Source: Bacillota bacterium (GTDB taxonomy: Bacteria; Bacillota; Clostridia; Christensenellales; Aristaeellaceae). From it: a DNA stretch of 8,959 nt. The notes under the pieces were generated by a model. It did no database searches. It was not told the origin of the DNA and saw nothing but the letters and a program-made list of their open reading frames with translations. Position numbers and translations under genes: made by a program. The DNA is taken from contig JAEWTC010000072.1 in NCBI GenBank assembly GCA_023459675.1, positions 1 through 8,959 of the forward strand, read 5' to 3'. Positions 1-6,688 of the stretch are shown one piece after another. Positions within the stretch are counted from its first letter, which is position 1. Every line of letters starts with the position of its first letter.

Positions 1-786
1 GGGTTTTCACGCGCGGTGCTGGTGATCAAGCGCGAAAACGAGCCGGATTTTCGAAACCTGCTGCTCAAACGCGCCCAGTTTCCCGTGTCGTTTGCCTATC
101 AGGAGCTTGCCGATCTGCCCGCGGGCTACGCCCTGCCCCCCAAGCGCGTAAAGCCGTGGGGCACCGGGCACGCGGTATACGCGGCGCGCGAGCTTTTGGA
201 CGCGCCTTTTTGCGTGATCAACGCGGACGATTTTTACGGCGCCGAAGCCTTCCGCCTTGCGGCGGAGCACCTGCGGCAGGTGCAAGCCGACGATGATTTC
301 TGCATGGTGGGCTATCACCTGAAAAACACATTAAGCGATACGGGCCACGTTTCGCGCGGGGTGTGCGGCGTAAGCGAGGACGGATATCTTGAGTCCATCA
401 CCGAGCGCACGCACATCATACCCTCGGTGGACGGGCCGCTGATGACCGAGGACGAGCAGCTGTACACGCGCCTGAGCGCGCTTTCCGTGGTAAGCATGAA
501 TATGTGGGGCTTCCCGCAGGCTATGGCGCGCTTCCTGGGCGAGCTGTTTCCGGCGTTTCTGGACCGGGCCATCCGCGAAAACGTGGAAAAGGCCGAGTTT
601 TTTCTGCCGCAGGCGGTGGATACGCTGGTATCGCAAGCGCGCGCCCGCGTGAAGGTATACCAGACCTCGGAACGCTGGTACGGCGTAACCTACCGGCAGG
701 ACCGCCCCATGGTGGAGCAAGCCTTGCGCGCGCTGGTGCAGGAAGGCGTATACCCGGAGAATTTGTGGGGGGAGCCGGACCGATGA
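1..786 (+). CDS. Nucleotidyltransferase (NTP_transferase family), 5' end cut off by the window
   Basis: The reading frame is open from base 1 and ends at TGA 784-786, giving 261 visible codons. By analogy with sugar-1-phosphate nucleotidyltransferases, the enzyme would transfer a nucleoside monophosphate from an NTP to a phosphorylated substrate in the cytoplasm. The visible part has KPWGTGHA (window residues 51-58), which resembles the substrate/nucleotide loop of this family, and INADDFYG (73-80), whose paired aspartates fit the metal-binding site. A full family member has a further N-terminal segment of roughly 50-60 residues with the glycine-rich MAAGxGSRxGG loop, which must lie upstream of the window. 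The GTG at 16 is therefore probably not the start. The downstream carboxypeptidase gene overlaps it by four bases (ATGA), suggesting co-transcription and a cell-envelope or polysaccharide role. The family call is firm; the substrate is unknown. Confidence 0.85.
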   Translation, partial: GFSRAVLVIKRENEPDFRNLLLKRAQFPVSFAYQELADLPAGYALPPKRVKPWGTGHAVYAARELLDAPFCVINADDFYGAEAFRLAAEHLRQVQADDDFCMVGYHLKNTLSDTGHVSRGVCGVSEDGYLESITERTHIIPSVDGPLMTEDEQLYTRLSALSVVSMNMWGFPQAMARFLGELFPAFLDRAIRENVEKAEFFLPQAVDTLVSQARARVKVYQTSERWYGVTYRQDRPMVEQALRALVQEGVYPENLWGEPDR

Positions 787-2054
787 AATGGCAACGCGCC
801 CTGCTGTGGAGCGCTTTGGCGCTGCTGTGCGCCGGGCTGATACTGATGGTTCCGCGCACGATCGGCGCGTACCGGACGCTTGATACCGAGCGTAACGCAA
901 CCCCGACGCCGACCGCCGATACCGCGAGCATGCTCAACGTGACCCTCGACCCTAACAACACCCCCGCGCCCACCGCGCAGGTGTTGAAACGCGGCATGCA
1001 AAACGACGCCGTACACGACCTGCAGCAGGCGTTAAAGACCCTGGGATATTACACGGGAGACGTGGACGGCCAGTTTGGCGACGGTACGGCGCAGGCCGTG
1101 ACCCTGTTTCAAAGCCAGCACGGGCTGACGGCGGACGGGCTTGCGGGCGAGGAAACGCTCGCGCTTGTGTATTCGGGAAACGCGCAGGCCTTCGTGGCCA
1201 CGCCCACGCCCTCCCCCACGCCCTCGGTAATTCGCAAGGGCGAACACAGCGACCGCGTGAAGGCCGTGCAGGAGCGCCTGCAGACCCTCGGGTATTATAC
1301 CGGCACGCTGGACGGGCAGTTTGGCAGCGGCACGGAGGAAGCCGTGCGCCTGTTCCAGCGTCAGAACGGCCTGGACGTGGACGGCGTCATCGGCGCGCAG
1401 ACCCTTGCCGCCGTGATGGATGAAACCGCCACCGCCGTAACCGTTACCCCCACGCCCGACCCCAATTCCCTGCCCGCGCTTGTGAACAAGCAAAACACGC
1501 TGCCCGAAAGCTATAAACCCGAAAACATGGTGCTGCTGCGAAACGTGCTGCCCACGTCCCTTGTGTACGTGAAGGGCAGCGAAATCGAGGGCGATCCCAC
1601 AGCCGTGGACGCGCTCAAGCGCATGTTCCAGGCTGCCGCAAACAGCGGCGTAACCGGCTGGCAGATCAGCGCCGGGTACCGCAGCTACGCCTACCAGCAG
1701 GAGCTGTTCAACAGCTCCGTGGATAACCTCATCGCCTCCGGGCGCACGCGCGAAAGCGCCATCAGCGTAACGCGCCTGACCGTTGCCGACCCCGGCACCA
1801 GCGAGCACCAGCTGGGCCTCGCGTTTGATATCACCGTGGCCGATACCGTGTTCAAGGGCACGCCCCAGCAGCTCTGGCTGCACGAGCATTGCTGGGATTA
1901 CGGCTTCATTGTGCGCTACCAGAAGGACAAGGAAGATATGACCGGCTACCTCGCCGAGGACTGGCACATCCGCTACGTCGGCCTTCCCCACTCCATCACC
2001 ATGCGGGACAAGAACTGGTGTTTGGAGGAGTATATTGAGGCGATGAAGAAGTAG
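783..2054 (+). CDS. Membrane-anchored VanY-type D-alanyl-D-alanine carboxypeptidase (peptidase M15B) with two peptidoglycan-binding domains
   Basis: This 423-residue protein should trim the terminal D-Ala from peptidoglycan stem peptides outside the membrane. Residues about 5-23 form one hydrophobic segment (signal anchor). Two PG_binding_1 repeats follow at about 68-130 and 150-212, each with LGYYTG and DGQFG. They are joined by Thr/Pro-rich linkers such as TPTPSPTPS, typical of wall-spanning tethers. The C-terminal half is the M15B catalytic domain: SEHQLGLAFD supplies H342 and D349, and EDWHIRYVG supplies E392 and H395, the zinc ligands and catalytic glutamate expected for VanY/DdcY. The ATG at 783 overlaps the upstream stop (ATGA). 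A longer frame from 504 is only the shadow of the preceding gene. No vanR/S/H/A neighbours are present, so this is more likely a housekeeping wall-remodelling enzyme than a glycopeptide-resistance determinant. Confidence 0.92.
   Translation: MKWQRALLWSALALLCAGLILMVPRTIGAYRTLDTERNATPTPTADTASMLNVTLDPNNTPAPTAQVLKRGMQNDAVHDLQQALKTLGYYTGDVDGQFGDGTAQAVTLFQSQHGLTADGLAGEETLALVYSGNAQAFVATPTPSPTPSVIRKGEHSDRVKAVQERLQTLGYYTGTLDGQFGSGTEEAVRLFQRQNGLDVDGVIGAQTLAAVMDETATAVTVTPTPDPNSLPALVNKQNTLPESYKPENMVLLRNVLPTSLVYVKGSEIEGDPTAVDALKRMFQAAANSGVTGWQISAGYRSYAYQQELFNSSVDNLIASGRTRESAISVTRLTVADPGTSEHQLGLAFDITVADTVFKGTPQQLWLHEHCWDYGFIVRYQKDKEDMTGYLAEDWHIRYVGLPHSITMRDKNWCLEEYIEAMKK
984..1418 (+). repeat. Duplicated peptidoglycan-binding module within the carboxypeptidase gene
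   Basis: Two 63-codon units (984-1172 and 1230-1418), with starts 246 bp apart, encode PG_binding_1 modules. By my hand alignment they match at 34 of 63 residues without gaps. The most conserved stretch is LGYYTG-x2-DGQFG-x-GT. The divergence suggests an old internal duplication rather than an active tandem repeat. Confidence 0.8.
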
Positions 2055-2138
2055 AAGAATAAGTATTGTGTAACACATAAATGGAGTACTAAATGTAAAT
2101 ATAGTGGATTGTGGTACATTGAAATAAATAGGAGATAA
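2055..2138 (+). promoter_or_regulatory. A+T-rich upstream region and ribosome-binding site of the HExxH gene
   Basis: This 84-bp gap separates the carboxypeptidase stop from the next ATG and marks an abrupt change to A+T-rich sequence. It contains a quasi-palindrome TGTGT-A-ACACA (2067-2077), a possible operator, and a TATAGT (2100-2105) that could be a -10 box but lacks a convincing -35. AGGAG (2130-2134) lies only 4 nt before ATG 2139. A second AAGGA (2144-2148) lies 8 nt before the in-frame ATG at 2157, so the second start may be the real one. No terminator for the upstream operon is evident. Confidence 0.35.
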
Positions 2139-2735
2139 ATGAAAAGGAACATTGCTATGTCCGAGAAGAAAGAACTGTACGAAATTGCGCGGCTACCTTG
2201 GGGTGTGCAGGAAGGCATACCTGAACCTCCCGGCTTTCCGTATCTAGATAAAAAAGTCATAAATGACACGTACAATTTTGTAGAGTCAGAACTAGACACG
2301 GGGATACTTGGAGTTTATTGTCCTTTAATATACTACGTTTATGAGCCAAACTCCAAACAAGAAGCGCCAATAGCATTCGAAAATCCACAAGGACGTATAA
2401 CGATTATCCTGTCCCGCTCCGTAATTAACCAGGGTTGTGAATTAGTGTTTCAACTCAGTCATGAGCTATGCCATTGCTACTTTTATTCACGGCGAGGTCT
2501 GCCAAAAGGACGAGCTTGTACGAAAGATGAAAACTACTGTGCTGCGATGTCGCTATTTACAGTTGAACACCTATTCCCAGACTGGACTGAATACTACCGT
2601 CAAGTAATTCTACATAACAATGATCCTGGATATCCATATTTGTGCGGTTATGCTCTTTTTGATAAGTTTCGTAAAAATTACAAAGAATTTGTCGCTGACA
2701 TGAAAGCTTACTATAATACAATATCGGATTCGTGA
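2139..2735 (+). CDS. Unrecognised protein with an HExxH (zinc metallopeptidase-like) motif, in an A+T-rich island
   Basis: I do not recognise the family. The 198-residue product has no signal peptide or clear membrane span. Its central segment runs from a hydrophobic strand (RITIILS) into a helix with HELCH at residues 108-112, fitting the HExxH zinc-binding and catalytic signature. Residue E131 in DENYCAAMS, 19 residues after the second histidine, is a plausible third ligand. This arrangement recalls gluzincin-type and ImmA/IrrE-like peptidases, but there is no helix-turn-helix and no nearby repressor, so that link is weak. The protein is rich in Tyr and Cys. Base composition is much lower in G+C than the neighbours, which suggests recent acquisition. 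Starting at 2157 instead would give 192 residues and a better-spaced ribosome site. It is likely transcribed alone. Confidence is good that it is a gene, and low for its function. Confidence 0.7.
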   Translation: MKRNIAMSEKKELYEIARLPWGVQEGIPEPPGFPYLDKKVINDTYNFVESELDTGILGVYCPLIYYVYEPNSKQEAPIAFENPQGRITIILSRSVINQGCELVFQLSHELCHCYFYSRRGLPKGRACTKDENYCAAMSLFTVEHLFPDWTEYYRQVILHNNDPGYPYLCGYALFDKFRKNYKEFVADMKAYYNTISDS

Positions 2736-3004
2736 TCGAAATGAATAGGCTTTTACTTAAACGGCCTTATGTCAAGTAGTTGTACAGCTGACTAGAACCC
2801 GAAATTACTGAACGATGCTGCGTTAGTAGTATAGCACATAAGCTAAACTAGCATAGATTGGGCATTATTGGCAAGTTATAAGCTTGTTTGGAAGGCCTAA
2901 AATGAATGCAGGAAGGGGTCCCATACTAGGCAAACACGTATTACATAATGCCCCATCGAAGTAAGGTGCAACGCGCTCAAAAGGCGTGAGATGCTAGGAA
3001 GCAA
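2736..3004. other. Gene-free, A+T-rich tail of the island
   Basis: Stops occur frequently in the frames I read, and I see no convincing gene. A 20-codon ATG frame at 2902-2964 is too short and poorly supported. The only structure noted is a pair of 9-bp inverted arms, GGGCATTAT (2860-2868) and ATAATGCCC (2945-2953), 76 nt apart. The composition matches the HExxH gene rather than the flanking chromosome, so this tail probably arrived with it. No transposase, tRNA or obvious attachment repeat was found. Confidence 0.5.
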
Positions 3005-3056
3005 AAACAGCGGGAGGCTGAGCTTACACGTTCGTAAGTGATGCCTCCCGCTGTTT
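3005..3056 (-). terminator. Intrinsic terminator of the rny transcript, with a nested inner hairpin
   Basis: A perfect 14-bp stem pairs 3005-3018 with 3043-3056. Inside it a second stem pairs CTTAC (3023-3027) with GTAAG (3034-3038) around a 6-nt loop. Read on the minus strand, the stem lies about 40 nt past the rny stop and runs into five T (3007-3003), partly within the stem. On the plus strand the T run is only TTTG, so termination of the opposing island transcript would be weaker. Confidence 0.8.
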
Positions 3057-3097
3057 GTAGCTGACAACGCAGATTGCGTCTTTTCAGCGCGTTGGGA

Positions 3098-4639
3098 TTA
3101 TTTTGCGAAATCCGTCGCGCGCGTTTCGCGTATCACATTGACCCGGATCTGGCCGGGATATTCCATTTCCTTTTCGATGCGGCGGGCGATGTCCTTGGCC
3201 ATGACGCGGGTGCCGTCGTCGGTCACGTCCTCGGGCTTGACCATGATGCGCACTTCGCGGCCGGACTGCACGGCGTAGCATTTTTCCACGCCGGGGAATT
3301 CGTTGGCGATCGCTTCCAGCTTCTCAAGCCGTTTGATGTAGTTCTCCAGGCTCTCGCGGCGCGCGCCGGGGCGTGCGGCGGAGATGGCGTCGGCGGCCTG
3401 CACCAGCACGGCCTCGATGGTCTGGGGTTCCACGTCGTTATGGTGGGCAAGAATGGCATGGATCACGTCCGGGCTTTCGCCGTACTTGCGGGCAAGCTCG
3501 CCGCCCAGGGACACGTGGGTGCCCTCGGCCTCGTGGTCCACGGCCTTGCCGATGTCGTGCAGCAGGCCCGCGCGCTTGGCAAGGGCCACGTCCGCGCCCA
3601 GTTCCGCCGCCATGATGCCCGCCAGATGGCTGACTTCGATGGAGTGCTTCAAAACGTTCTGGCCATAGCTGGTGCGGTATTTAAGCCGCCCCAGAAGCTT
3701 GACGATTTCGTGATGGATGGCGTGCTGGTTGGTTTCAAACACGGCCTGGTCGCCGGCTTCGCGGATTTGGTTGTCCACTTCGCGCTTGGCCTTTTCCACC
3801 ACTTCCTCAATGCGGGCGGGGTGAATGCGGCCGTCCTGGATGAGTTTTTCCAGCGCGATGCGGGCGATTTCGCGGCGGACCGGGTCAAACGCGCTCACGA
3901 TCACGGCCTCGGGGGTGTCGTCGATAATCAGATCCACGCCCGTTGCGGTTTCCAGCGCGCGGATGTTGCGGCCTTCGCGGCCGATGATGCGGCCCTTCAT
4001 ATCGTCGTTGGGGAGCACGATCACGGATACGGTGGTTTCCGCCACGTGGTCGGAAGCGCAGCGCTGAATGGCGAGGGTGACGATGTTGCGCGCCTTCTTC
4101 TCGCCCTCTTCGCGGGCTTTGGCTTCAATTTCACGCACGGTGGCGGCGGCTTCGTGATAGGCGTCCTTCTGGATGCGGCCCACGAGCATCTGCCTGGCTT
4201 CGTCCTGCGTCATGCCCGCGATGCGCTCCAGTTCGTTATTTTGCTTCCTCTGGCCGTCCTCCAGCTCCTTTTCCTCCTGCTGCAGGGTGACGAGGCGCTG
4301 CTCCAGCTGCACTTCACGGGTCTCCAGAATGGTGGTTTTCTTATCCAGGGATTCCTCCCGCTGCAGAATGCGGCGTTCCGAACGCTGCACTTCCGAGCGC
4401 CGGTCGCGGCACTCGCGGTCGAGTTCGGTTTTGAGGCGCAGCACCTCTTCCTTGGCTTCGAGGATGGTTTCCTTTTTCTTTTCGTCCGCCTTGCGCATGG
4501 CTTCATCCAACAGGTTCTTTGCGTAGGCTTCCGTCCGGCCGATGCGCTTTTCGGCTGCGGACTTGCGGTAGGCATAGCCGCCCGCGGTACCGATGAGCAA
4601 AGTGGCAACGGCGATCAGTATGCTGATCCATGGGTTCAA
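3098..4639 (-). CDS. rny: Ribonuclease Y
   Basis: RNase Y is the membrane-bound endoribonuclease that starts mRNA decay in Firmicutes. The 513-residue product has the full architecture: an N-terminal membrane anchor (about 3-23, NPWISILIAVATLLIG), a long charged coiled coil (about 27-150), a KH RNA-binding domain with GRIIGREGRNIR (216-227), and an HD phosphohydrolase domain with HSIEV, LLHDIGK (H361-D362), GTHV and AHHNDVE. Its length is close to the 520 residues of the Bacillus subtilis enzyme. I chose the TTG at 4639 because AAAGGAG lies about 10 nt upstream and translation then begins exactly at the membrane anchor, as in the family. The frame stays open to an ATG at 4807, but that 56-residue extension would put an Arg-rich stretch before the anchor and has no family counterpart. 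The gene has its own promoter, a long structured leader and a strong terminator. Confidence 0.95.
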   Translation of the reverse strand: MNPWISILIAVATLLIGTAGGYAYRKSAAEKRIGRTEAYAKNLLDEAMRKADEKKKETILEAKEEVLRLKTELDRECRDRRSEVQRSERRILQREESLDKKTTILETREVQLEQRLVTLQQEEKELEDGQRKQNNELERIAGMTQDEARQMLVGRIQKDAYHEAAATVREIEAKAREEGEKKARNIVTLAIQRCASDHVAETTVSVIVLPNDDMKGRIIGREGRNIRALETATGVDLIIDDTPEAVIVSAFDPVRREIARIALEKLIQDGRIHPARIEEVVEKAKREVDNQIREAGDQAVFETNQHAIHHEIVKLLGRLKYRTSYGQNVLKHSIEVSHLAGIMAAELGADVALAKRAGLLHDIGKAVDHEAEGTHVSLGGELARKYGESPDVIHAILAHHNDVEPQTIEAVLVQAADAISAARPGARRESLENYIKRLEKLEAIANEFPGVEKCYAVQSGREVRIMVKPEDVTDDGTRVMAKDIARRIEKEMEYPGQIRVNVIRETRATDFAK

Positions 4640-4973
4640 TGTCGTCGATCTCCTTTCGGTTCGAAATTTTCTCTTACGGCGTCTCACATCATGTTTAAAG
4701 GCTTCGGATAACCCGAAAAACCCCACGGGAAAACCCCGTGCGGCGGCTGTGCGGATTTCTTCGATTGGCAAAATGCCTACAGCTGAATTCCCTGCGGCGG
4801 TATGCACGCGCGTGGGTACACGCGCCGTGCCGCCGTTGCTAGAACATATTCATCAGACAGCCGGAGGCTGTCTGCCGTAAACCCGCCGCAGCATGCCGTT
4901 TCGGCGGGAGAAGCCAATCCAGAAAATCTATCGCATAAACAGCCGGAACCACGCTAAGGTTCCTTCTGCCGAC
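4640..4973 (-). promoter_or_regulatory. Long structured 5' leader of rny (or a separate small RNA ending at the leader terminator)
   Basis: About 330 nt separate the predicted transcription start from the rny start codon, with no credible gene in between. In transcript order the hairpins are: GGAACC/GGTTCC (4963-4945, 7-nt loop, almost at the 5' end); CCCGCCG/CGGCGGG (4908-4882, 13-nt loop); a perfect 9-bp CAGACAGCC/GGCTGTCTG stem with a 3-nt loop (4874-4854); a long imperfect stem across 4835-4795 with GGTA/TACC at its tip; and the terminator-like hairpin (4740-4716). I do not recognise a known riboswitch core. The CGGCGG/CCGCCG arms recur in three places, so alternative pairings are possible. 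Autoregulation by RNase Y or a processed small RNA are inferences. Confidence 0.5.
4716..4740 (-). terminator. Terminator-like hairpin in the rny leader (possible attenuator)
   Basis: On the minus strand CACGGG (4740-4735) pairs with CCCGTG (4729-4724) around a 5-nt loop, followed by GGG and five T (4720-4716). It lies about 77 nt upstream of the rny start and inside its transcript. The stem has only 6 bp, so it may be a partial terminator. A CCGCCG directly 5' of the stem could pair with an upstream CGGCGG, giving an antiterminator-like alternative. Function is inferred only from the sequence. Confidence 0.4.
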
Positions 4974-4979
4974 CCATCC

Positions 4980-5008
4980 ATTGTATACAAGATCAGCCGT
5001 TCTGTCAA
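4980..5008 (-). promoter_or_regulatory. SigA-type promoter of rny
   Basis: On the minus strand, TTGACA (5008-5003) is followed by a 17-nt spacer and TACAAT (4985-4980). The -35 is a perfect match and the -10 matches five of six. Transcription should begin near 4973. The promoter lies about 140 bp past the end of the upstream membrane-protein gene, in an otherwise featureless stretch (5009-5145), so rny need not depend on read-through. Confidence 0.85.
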
Positions 5009-5145
5009 GCGCCGGGGCCTGTGCGGCACGGCGCCGCGAACCCAGGCGGGGCTTCGTTTCGGCGGCCGTGTGCGGCTGCGAGCCAAAAGAAAACGGCGGT
5101 TTCGGAAATTTTTCGCGGGGGAACGCGCTCCGCCCCTTCCACCGC

Positions 5146-6111
5146 TTACCGGGAGGGCGGGGCTTCCTTATGGTTTGCGTACCGCAGCCAAACCGGCACG
5201 GCGAACAGCACGCCAAGCCCGATATAGACCACCATCGTAACGACGCGTTCCAGCAGCGAGGCCGTAACGCCCACGGTAAAATTCACGCCCATCTGCACCG
5301 TGGCAACGCCCATGATGCTTTCCTTAAGACCCAGGTTCCCGGGCACGACGGCGATCACGGACGCCAGCCACACGAGGCTGGAATACAAAAGCGCTTCGTA
5401 CAGGTTGATCGGGCTTCCCGCCGCCTGAAAGCACAAAAGAACCATCAAAAGCCGCACGACGTTGCTTGCCGTCATGCACAGCAACAGCTGCCAGATTAGC
5501 CGCTTGCTGCGCAGCAGCGCGTTGAAGCCCGCGATCACGTCGCGCACGAGCGCCCATTTTTCCACGCGCCTGCGCAGGCGGCTTTCCGACGCCAGCGATA
5601 CGAAGATCACCGCCGCGATGCCAAGCGCCCCCACCGCCGCTACGCCCCAGATGAGCGGCGGCCATTTGCCGTCGATCAGGCCCACGCAAAGCATGGCCGC
5701 GATGATCTGCAGCAGCGAAAACGAGACCCCGAACACCATGTTCCCCGCCGCCACGGACACGCTTTTGGTATATGCAAGGCCGTTGACGCGCTTGTAATAG
5801 CCCGCGGCCAGCGCAAGCTCCCCGCGCAGGGGCATGACGAACGCAATGGCGTTGGACACGATGGTCACGCCCATCCAGTCCACAAAGGTCAGTTTCAGGC
5901 CGTACGTGCGCAGGATGAAAAGGTGGTACAGGCCGTTGATCGCGGCGCTGACCACGCCAAGCCCGATCAGGTACAGCACCGTTTCCGCGTTCAGCGTGAG
6001 AAGCCCCGTGATCTCCGCCCAGTGCGTTGCCACATACCAAGTCAAAAGCCCCGCAAGCGCGAAAAACAGCGCCGCGGAAATCCACGTTTTCAAGTCCCGT
6101 TTCTTTTTCAT
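5146..6111 (-). CDS. Flippase-like / lysylphosphatidylglycerol synthase-type integral membrane protein
   Basis: The 321-residue product is strongly hydrophobic, with about eight likely membrane segments (near 10-28, 43-67, 78-95, 115-143, 154-173, 207-229, 237-256 and 287-309). It matches the LPG_synthase_TM/UPF0104 family, the flippase half of MprF-like proteins. The family-type motifs are MPLRGE (93-98) and VPGNLGLKE (256-264). The C-terminal aminoacyl-transferase domain of true MprF is absent, so it probably moves or handles a lipid or polyprenyl-linked substrate rather than making lysyl-PG; the substrate is unknown. I chose the ATG at 6111 because AAAGGA precedes it at about 5 nt and MKKKRDLK forms a positively charged cytoplasmic N-terminus. 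The frame is open to 6228, but that would add 39 Arg/Ala-rich residues and run through the promoter. It has its own promoter; no strong terminator is seen downstream. Confidence 0.88.
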   Translation of the reverse strand: MKKKRDLKTWISAALFFALAGLLTWYVATHWAEITGLLTLNAETVLYLIGLGVVSAAINGLYHLFILRTYGLKLTFVDWMGVTIVSNAIAFVMPLRGELALAAGYYKRVNGLAYTKSVSVAAGNMVFGVSFSLLQIIAAMLCVGLIDGKWPPLIWGVAAVGALGIAAVIFVSLASESRLRRRVEKWALVRDVIAGFNALLRSKRLIWQLLLCMTASNVVRLLMVLLCFQAAGSPINLYEALLYSSLVWLASVIAVVPGNLGLKESIMGVATVQMGVNFTVGVTASLLERVVTMVVYIGLGVLFAVPVWLRYANHKEAPPSR

Positions 6112-6160
6112 GCGTATCCTTTGCCGCTTTCCTTCGCATTGCCGCCGCGGGGACGGTTTC

Positions 6161-6189
6161 ATCATAGCCGAGCGCGCACGCCCTGTCAA
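6161..6189 (-). promoter_or_regulatory. SigA-type promoter of the flippase-like gene
   Basis: On the minus strand TTGACA (6189-6184), a 17-nt spacer and TATGAT (6166-6161) form a near-consensus promoter. The start would be near 6154, giving a leader of about 40 nt. It faces away from the + strand promoter about 100 bp further on, so the two units are divergent. A 9-nt direct repeat CAATCCGCG (6187-6195 and 6226-6234) overlaps the -35 and recurs between the two promoters; it may be chance. Confidence 0.85.
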
Positions 6190-6283
6190 TCCGCGCGGCA
6201 CGGCGCCGGCGGCCGCCGCTTTTGCCAATCCGCGCCGGACATGCGGAAAGCGGCGCTTTGGCGTGTTCTTTTACAGGCTTGTG

Positions 6284-6292
6284 TGCTATACT
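6284..6292 (+). promoter_or_regulatory. Extended -10 promoter of the holin-like/surE/flavoprotein operon
   Basis: TGCTATACT combines a TATACT -10 (6287-6292) with the TG of an extended -10 element. The -35 position (about 6264-6269, TGTTCT) is poor, as is common for extended -10 promoters. The start would be near 6299, about 26 nt before the ATG. A small inverted repeat AAAGC/GCTTT (6247-6259) just upstream could be an operator or chance. Confidence 0.65.
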
Positions 6293-6324
6293 GTTGTCAG
6301 TACGCTGGAAAGGGAGTTGGCGCG

Positions 6325-6678
6325 ATGGTTTCCGTCGTATTGCGGTTTGGGGTCACCGTTGCGGCCATACCGCTGTGCGCGACCTACTACCCCGGCGTAC
6401 ACATGCAGGATCTCCAGGCCGCGCTGCTCGCAGGCGCCGTGCTTGGGGTTTTCTATGCGTTGATCCGCCCCGTGGCAAGGCTGCTGCTGAAGATCCTCAA
6501 CTGGATCACCTTAGGGCTGATTTACGTTCTGATCGACACCTGGCTGGTGTGGACGGCGGCCGCCATGTACCCGCAGGCCGTAGCGGTGGATAATTTCTGG
6601 TGGGCGGTTGCGATCGCGGTTTCGGTCAACGTCGCGCGCATGGTGATTGACGTTCTCACGCGAAGCACGAAGAAATAA
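6325..6678 (+). CDS. Small integral membrane protein of the phage holin 4-2 (PF04020-like) family
   Basis: The 117-residue protein has about four hydrophobic segments. It shows the family pattern: YYPGV near the first extracytoplasmic loop, an AALLAGAVLGVFYALIRPV helix, an ITLGLIYVLID helix, and a C-terminal segment starting at NFWWAV. Despite the name, most chromosomal members are not in prophages, and no phage genes lie nearby, so a lysis role should not be assumed; the actual role is unknown. AGGGAG (6311-6316) lies 8 nt before the ATG. It is the first gene of the operon, and its stop codon overlaps the ribosome site of surE, suggesting translational coupling. Confidence 0.85.
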   Translation: MVSVVLRFGVTVAAIPLCATYYPGVHMQDLQAALLAGAVLGVFYALIRPVARLLLKILNWITLGLIYVLIDTWLVWTAAAMYPQAVAVDNFWWAVAIAVSVNVARMVIDVLTRSTKK

Positions 6679-6688
6679 GGAGAATTCG

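Noticed and set aside
504..782. N-terminal extension of the carboxypeptidase
   Set aside because: It lies wholly inside the nucleotidyltransferase gene in another frame. The ATG at 783 immediately precedes a proper signal anchor.
1032..2078. Long open frame on the - strand opposite the carboxypeptidase
   Set aside because: It is the antisense shadow of a gene with clear catalytic motifs, and it has no recognisable domain.
2902..2964. 20-codon frame in the island tail
   Set aside because: It is too short, has a mediocre ribosome site, and nothing conserved can be judged.
3074..4711. Long open frame on the + strand (545 codons) opposite rny
   Set aside because: Its translation is His/Ala/Gly/Phe-rich low-complexity sequence, typical of the antisense of a G+C-rich gene. 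The minus strand encodes a complete RNase Y with its domains.
4945..4963. T-box-like GTGGTTCC in the rny leader
   Set aside because: It sits at the very 5' end of the transcript in its own small hairpin, far from the terminator, and lacks the AGGGTGG core and the stem I/specifier layout.
6112..6228. N-terminal extension of the flippase-like protein from 6228
   Set aside because: It would span the consensus promoter at 6161-6189 and adds a low-complexity Arg/Ala stretch. The ATG at 6111 has its own ribosome site.
6325..6678. Prophage remnant suggested by the holin-like gene
   Set aside because: There are no endolysin, structural or integrase genes nearby, and this membrane family is common on chromosomes outside prophages.
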